From assembly GCA_000697665.1 (NCBI GenBank), contig KL197715.1, positions 193,427-257,426 on the forward strand: a stretch of 64,000 nt of DNA, given 5' to 3'. The stretch is from Jaapia argillacea MUCL 33604. Its lineage: Eukaryota > Basidiomycota > Agaricomycetes > Jaapiales > Jaapiaceae. The notes under the pieces were generated by a model. The model did no database searches. It saw only the letters and a list, made by a program, of their open reading frames with translations, and was not told the DNA's origin. This document shows, in pieces, positions 58,390 to 64,000 of the stretch (position 1 is its first letter; each line of letters opens with the position of its first letter). Both the position numbers and the translations under genes were made by a program.

Positions 58390-58691
58390 CTTGAACGTAA
58401 AATATGAGCCGAACGACTCGGGGTCGGATCTGGGGGGGTACTTGAACGCGAAGGATTTGAAAGGACGCGTTTGTGGCGCCGGGATCAAATTTGAGCGGAC
58501 GCGCCTGCGAGCGAAGTGGTCGCGTTCACAGGTTGCTCCCAACGCTCATTACATCCTCGACTTGGACATTTCTTATTGCAGGCAGTGACCAGCTGACGCT
58601 ACCAATAAATCCAGCCGGTCGACGCGTTTACGCTTGACGCGCCCGCTGTTGAGCATCCACGGATCTTCCTCCACTTGAAGGTCTCGGTGAG
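58390..58691. promoter_or_regulatory. Bidirectional promoter with ACGCG (MCB-like) cluster, POLD2 / RAD57-like
   Basis: The 302 bp between opposed start codons carry six ACGCG cores counting both strands: 58446, 58465, 58499, 58521 (minus), 58622 and 58637. Two of them (58465-58470 and 58622-58627) are full ACGCGT boxes. In ascomycete yeasts ACGCGT is the MBF site that drives G1/S expression of replication genes. Both flanking genes act in DNA replication and repair, so shared cell-cycle control is a strong inference. Confidence 0.75.
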
Positions 58692-60259
58692 ATGATATCC
58701 TCACTATCCCAACTATCAGCAAGCCAGAAGCAAGCCTTGAAGAAAGGTGTGATTATCCCCCGACTGGGTTCACGACCTCGGGCTCTGACTGTGTCGCGCA
58801 GGCGGCCTCACGACCGTTTCCGACGTCATCCTCATTAGCCCTTCAGAGATCGCAAAAAAGTGCAGAATTCCACCATCTGAAGCACAGGCTATCGTAGATT
58901 GCATATCTCGAGAAAAATCACAGCCCTGTCCTCTGCTAGAGGATGTCTGCCAGCAAGGAAGTGAGGTAATTACGACTGGCGATACTAGGCTAGACAATAT
59001 TCTATGTGGAGGTCTGAGGACTGGGATGATATGGGAGGTGGTTGGAGAGAGGTAAACCCCATTTCGTAGTCTCATCCGCGAGATTATTACGACTAAAGGA
59101 TCTACAAAGTTCGGCAGGAAAGACCCAATTCGCCCTCCAACTATCCCTCCTCGTCCAACTTCCGCCCTCCCTCGGTGGTCTATCCAGCACGGCCTGCTAC
59201 ATAACAACCTCCTCCAAACTCCCAACCTCTCGCCTCCTCTCATTATCCGAATCCCATCCTTCCCTTGGCCAATCCCCACACCTGTGCGGCCTCCAAGGCA
59301 TACATACCCTCACAACCGACACACCCCTCAAACTCATCAAAGTCCTCTCCGAAACCCTCTCCTCCTTCCTCGAAACCAACTCCAGAACCCCAGACAGCCG
59401 ACCAGTAAAGCTAGTGGTGATCGACGCTCTAGCAGAGTTATTCCACTCCGCTACCAAAACCACCACCAACTCCCTAGTAGATCGATCCAAGAACATCTCA
59501 GAAATCTCCTCCCTCCTCCACTCCCTAGCAACCAAATGGCAATTGGCAATCCTAGTCCTTAACGAAGTAACAGACGTCTTCAACCGAGAACCAACTAATT
59601 CTCCTTCAATATCCGGATCCGCAGATCTCGTATACTATGACCAAGCCCGATGGTTCAACCGTGCTGATAGTGTACCAGGAGAGGACAGGAAGGAGGCGAA
59701 TCTGGGACTTGTTTGGGCCAACCAAGTGAATGCTCGAATCATGTTCAGCAAGACTGGAAGGCGGAGACATCTGGAGGAACACGAGTACCCTCCAAAACGA
59801 CAGCGAACGGACGACACAGCTCTCCAAGACTCGTCTCGTGTCCCATCGAGCCGGGTCGGGGAGGATACATCCGCCCTCATCCGCCGGTTGAGTTTATTGT
59901 TCAGCTCCATCTCCGCGCCTGCGTCTCTGGACTATATCATCACAACTGCTGGACTCTCAACTTTACCAGGAGACGAGAACATTGCCCCAACGTCATGTTT
60001 ACAGCGCGCTCCACAAGCGCCCATCTCACACCGCCAGTCCTCACAGCCAACCAACCCATTCCCACAACCTTTGGACATTGATTCTACAATTGAAGACACG
60101 CAGGGGACACCTGAAGACGTGACTGCCGCCGTCGCAGAGAACGGGCCCGACGTTGACGAAGAGGAGCTCTACTGGAGTCAAATGGATCCTCCCGAGGTCT
60201 TGTACGGCGATGTAGATCTTACCCAGTTCGAGACAAACCAGCCTGTACCAATTCCGTAA
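58692..60259 (+). CDS. Rad51 paralogue, RAD57/XRCC3-like recombinase
   Basis: Predicted 484-aa protein from three exons (58692-58746, 58802-59051, 59110-60259). A short helix-hairpin-helix-like N-terminus (GLTTVSDVILISPSEIAKK) precedes a RecA core: Walker A GESSAGKTQFA (from residue 100, formed across intron 2) and Walker B KLVVIDALAEL. Then comes LAILVLNEVTDVF, loop-2-like FNRADSVPGE and LGLVWANQVNARIM. A C-terminal extension of about 170 residues is acidic and Ser/Pro-rich. It should help load or stabilise Rad51 filaments in homologous recombination. RAD57 versus XRCC3 cannot be settled by eye. Confidence 0.88.
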
Positions 60260-60441
60260 AACTGTGCACCAGCGTACCGACATCATTGAAGAAGACTCCA
60301 GCCATGATGTACAATCGACGATCAAATAAATTTCGCCAGCGTAATAACCTATACGAGATATGTTAAGATACAACACTTATTGCATACAACAAGCCGACAA
60401 CCAAAGGGAAAAGAGACAAGAGCAAACTCATCACGCCCACC

Positions 60442-61404
60442 TCACCGAAGCGGGACAGACTGCCACTCAGGGCTAAAAGTATTCACTCCATCCTGATACC
60501 TCTCCAGGTCAGCTCCATGCTTGCCATGATACTGTGTATACGCCCTCGGATAAGTATCCAGCTCAGCTCTCCTCGGAGGAAAAGCGATAGGATCTCCAGG
60601 ACGCAGAGCCATTTTGCTTTGCGAAACAGAGACTGGTACTAAATCAGGGCGCGGTTCACGGAAAGTTGCAGCAAGTGCGAAGAACGCTACGCATAAATAG
60701 GACCGGATCAGATTTGATTCGAGGGGGGAGAAAAGGGTGGGAGGGACGTACAGGTAAGCGTGGCCAGCCACGAGAGTGATAAGATGAGATACCCAACCCC
60801 ACAAGAGTTGAAATCCGTACATAGACCGGTGTGGTCCCCTTGGAACGCGCGTCGACCAACGAAGATGGCTCCAACTGATAAGATGGGTGGCATCAAGACC
60901 AAATTGAAAGGAATACAAGAGATAAGGACTCACTGAGCCCCGCGCATCCCGTCCACATGAATGCAAACAGATTATCGGCATTGGTGGGCGGTCGACGCAA
61001 CACCGGCGCCATCACCTTGTAAGCACCACTAGATGACGGGCGCATGTTAATCTTGGTACAAGATATCCACGAATGAAGAGACGAGATTGGACTTACACTC
61101 CTGTTAAGATGGCCAAAGACAGAACGCTCGATGCACCCAGTGCAAGCTCAGTGGCTATCACATCATGTCTTCAATACATGTGGAAGGGAAAGACTGGCCG
61201 GAGATGAACTCACGTTCTCCTCCGTGTGTCTCGATGACATGGACTATCGAGTACGCAGCGATGACGAAATGAAACAAGGAAAGCAAAGCTAGATACTTGT
61301 TAGTCAGTGGGATGGCCTTCATCAAATGTGTATGAATAGAGCGACGTACTGTAGGACACGAGTCTAATATAGCGAAGCACGGCCATCTCTCTTGGAGAAC
61401 GCAT
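60442..61404 (-). CDS. Four-pass membrane protein, possibly MARVEL-like, unknown function
   Basis: Predicted 216-aa protein from six exons (61350-61404, 61288-61214, 61154-61097, 61028-60934, 60874-60752, 60686-60442). Four hydrophobic helices are visible: LLSLFHFVIAAYSIVHVI, ELALGASSVLSLAILTGV, LFAFMWTGCAGLIGAIFV and YLILSLSWLATLTSFFALAA. A conserved-looking cytosolic tail follows (DTYPRAYTQYHGKHGADLE). Size, topology and N-terminal Arg-rich start fit fungal MARVEL-domain proteins, but I cannot confirm the family. The splice chain is phase-consistent, which supports a real gene. Confidence 0.72.
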
Positions 61405-62563
61405 CTTGTCGTAGACAACACAAGACCAAGTGGAAGAGAAAAGTGCAGAGAGAGTGGTGTATGTGGGGGCGTGAAGGTCGTATCAAACGAGCCTGATCCG
61501 GAGAGGGACAAAAGAACAAGGATGGATGGGAAAAGCAGGCACAACCAGATGCCCACACAATCTCCTGTTCAGCGTTCACAGAACAGCAAGAAACAAACGA
61601 GGCAAAAGTACAATGAAGGCGTAAGGGTACCGTGCCCCACGTTGACGACGGAGATCTTTATATGAGGAGAAGAGAGGAAGGTGGGCTTTGCATGATAGGT
61701 GGCCCTTCCGTCAAAGCGATAGTGGCTTGCAAACCTTGAAAGAGGTCCGTAAAGAGTCAAGACCGTGTTGTGGACGCGTTGCGTTGACTTGATTTGGGGT
61801 TGTAACCCGTCGTTAGGCAGGTCCATTGTTCTTATGGGAACAATGGAGACGGGGAATGCAGCTCATCAAAGCAAAATTCCTTCCATCTATCCACTTTGGG
61901 GCACCAGGCGACCAGCGAAGAGCCCGTAGGGGATGAAATATAAGTGTACTCATTGTGCGATTCTTTGGCAAGCAAGGAAGCGCTGGCAATCGACGGGGGG
62001 TTGGTAACTGGTTCCGAAATCGACAGCATCTGAATCGGATAGCCTCCTATACCTGTAGATTGGAGAGAAACTGACTGACTGAGTGGTGTGTAACTGACCC
62101 GTGGAGGATGCGAGGGGACAGCAGGGACAACACGCTATAAACTGAAGACGAGCGGGGGATTCGAACTGGCAGCTCGCGAGCCAATCGGCAAACATTCACA
62201 TCCTACCAAGAATTCAAATATTCATGCTCCACTGTCTTCACTTTCACAATGTCTATAAACTGGTGTTCATACATAGATACTTCGTTCATCACATCTTGTA
62301 CTCAGCAGAAAAATGTAATAAAAGGAACTCCTGAGACTAAAAGTACAAAGAAACGTAGCCATCATGAATGAGATGAACAACGAAATGTGAACTGCACGGG
62401 GAATACGGGATTAATGGAACGAGAAGGAAGAACACTGAACCAAGGAGAAGACGATGGAAAGTGAGGAGATGGGTGGAACCTCTACTGTATATGCGTCCAA
62501 GAACAAGTCCGTTCATTCCCTCACAATCGATCCACACTCAGACCCAAGCATGGCTGGAGGCGA
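61405..62563. other. Intergenic, ATG8 3' flank
   Basis: About 1.16 kb with no gene I can support. A GATTCGAAC string at 62147 resembles a tRNA B box but does not form a T-arm. Confidence 0.45.
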
Positions 62564-63200
<637 letters not shown>

Positions 63201-64000
63201 AATGAATTGGCGAGGGTGTTGGTAGGGTGGAAACGGTAGAGATCAAGGGGGTTGAGAGGGTAAACGGGAGTGGAGAATGTGGTGGCGACGACAGACAATG
63301 GTGATCGTGCAGTTGGAACGAGGCGCGAGGCTTGAAGCGCTATGAACCGATGCGGAAATAATAAGTGTCAACAACGCCAGCCACCCCCTATGCCCTTTCG
63401 CCCGGGGATGACCAAAAAAGAGAACTCGGGTTGCGCAATCGCGCAGCAAACAGTCAGAACTAGTCCTAACAAGTGTCGGACTGTCATACTGCGGCGGAAC
63501 AGCGTGAATATGTCTGGCTGAATGGGAATGTTGCGGGACTCATCCAGAATCATTGGGCGCGGAGCCTCGGGCTTCAGCCCTCGTGTTTCTGCGAGTTTCC
63601 GGCAGGAATCTGAATCATGCTGAGTCGTAGTTGTCGGTGTTCCTTTCACTGCCGGATATCGACGATTCGAAATTGTTGCTGGGATACGAGGCTCAGCCGA
63701 AGCTCTTGCGGAAAGTCAGTGATCGAAGTCACAAACACGTGATGCAGTATAATTCCCTGCCACGTCCCGCCAGCTTTCCAAATCCCAAGCGTCCTCTACA
63801 GGTCCTGGTATCACCGGGATGCGGTCCCAACTGCTTGAGCTCTTGCTCTGGCCTCTACTACTTTTAGCTGTCCCAGTTCTCTCCCTGCCTTCCAATAACT
63901 CGGATCCTTCACTGCTATGGGGCGCGTACAGACCAAACCTGTACTTCGGTCTGAGACCGAGACTGCCTCAGTCTTTGATGACGGGTCTAATCTGGTTTAA
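63201..64000. other. Right flank without a recognisable gene
   Basis: The first 200 bases probably hold the ATG8 promoter. The rest shows only short, motif-free open frames. Near the end, GGTCTGAGACC (63949-63959) is palindromic, and GGGTCTAATCTGGT (63983-63996) nearly matches the reverse complement of ACCAGGTTAGACCC at 242-255. Confidence 0.45.

Noticed and set aside
60442-61404. ERG28 assignment for the four-helix protein
   Set aside because: The topology and size are similar, but the ERG28 signature residues are not visible; left as unknown or MARVEL-like.
62140-62215. tRNA-like element on the minus strand (GTTCGAATCC-type B box)
   Set aside because: The bases around the loop do not pair into a T-stem, and no matching acceptor or anticodon arm can be drawn.

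Overview
The window looks like nuclear DNA of a filamentous basidiomycete, probably an Agaricomycete. The signs are 27 compact protein-coding genes in 64 kb on both strands, many short GT-AG introns (mostly 48-75 bp), typical fungal protein families, and short, mostly pyrimidine-rich or TATA-bearing promoters. No rRNA, convincing tRNA, CRISPR, prokaryotic signal, retroelement or virus-like element was found. Exon coordinates were worked out by hand from reading frame, splice sites and family conservation. For every gene except the coiled-coil ORF the exon sum is a whole number of codons.

Layout. 1-6.3 kb: a NYN-LOTUS RNA-processing protein between two diverged direct repeats, then about 2.5 kb without a recognisable gene. 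6.3-20.3 kb: sulfate permease SulP-1, a TACO1-type mitochondrial translation factor, a STRAP-like WD40 protein, a SnoaL/NTF2-like protein, mitochondrial-type SDR-1, glutamate decarboxylase, a single-pass membrane protein (TM-1) and the cytochrome oxidase assembly factor PET100. 20.5-27 kb, all minus strand: two PLP serine/threonine dehydratases flanking a coiled-coil ORF and an F-box/LRR protein. 27.4-32.2 kb: a GH31 alpha-xylosidase-like enzyme converging on a monocarboxylate-type MFS transporter. 33.2-39.8 kb: transketolase, complex III subunit QCR7, nucleoside diphosphate kinase and a Gfo/Idh/MocA (dihydrodiol/xylose) dehydrogenase. 41.2-44.9 kb: an EST1/SMG6-like PIN protein. 45.9-52.3 kb: SulP-2, SDR-2 and TM-2. 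52.7-63.2 kb: HID1, DNA polymerase delta subunit 2, a Rad57/XRCC3-type recombinase, a four-pass membrane protein and ATG8. The last 800 bp hold no gene I can recognise.

The main structural feature is a dispersed duplication. SulP, SDR and TM recur in the same order 40 kb apart. Exon structures match almost exactly, SDR-2 is inverted, and part of the SDR promoter is also conserved. The genes between the members in the first set have no counterparts in the second. The serine dehydratases are a second local duplication. No single pathway dominates. Several genes fit nitrogen, sulfur and carbon use (sulfate uptake, Ser/Thr deamination, glutamate decarboxylation, xylosidase, transketolase, dihydrodiol/xylose dehydrogenase). 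Others are core housekeeping genes (QCR7, PET100, TACO1, NDK, POLD2, HID1, ATG8). A 302-bp bidirectional promoter between POLD2 and the recombinase carries a dense ACGCG cluster that suggests shared cell-cycle control.
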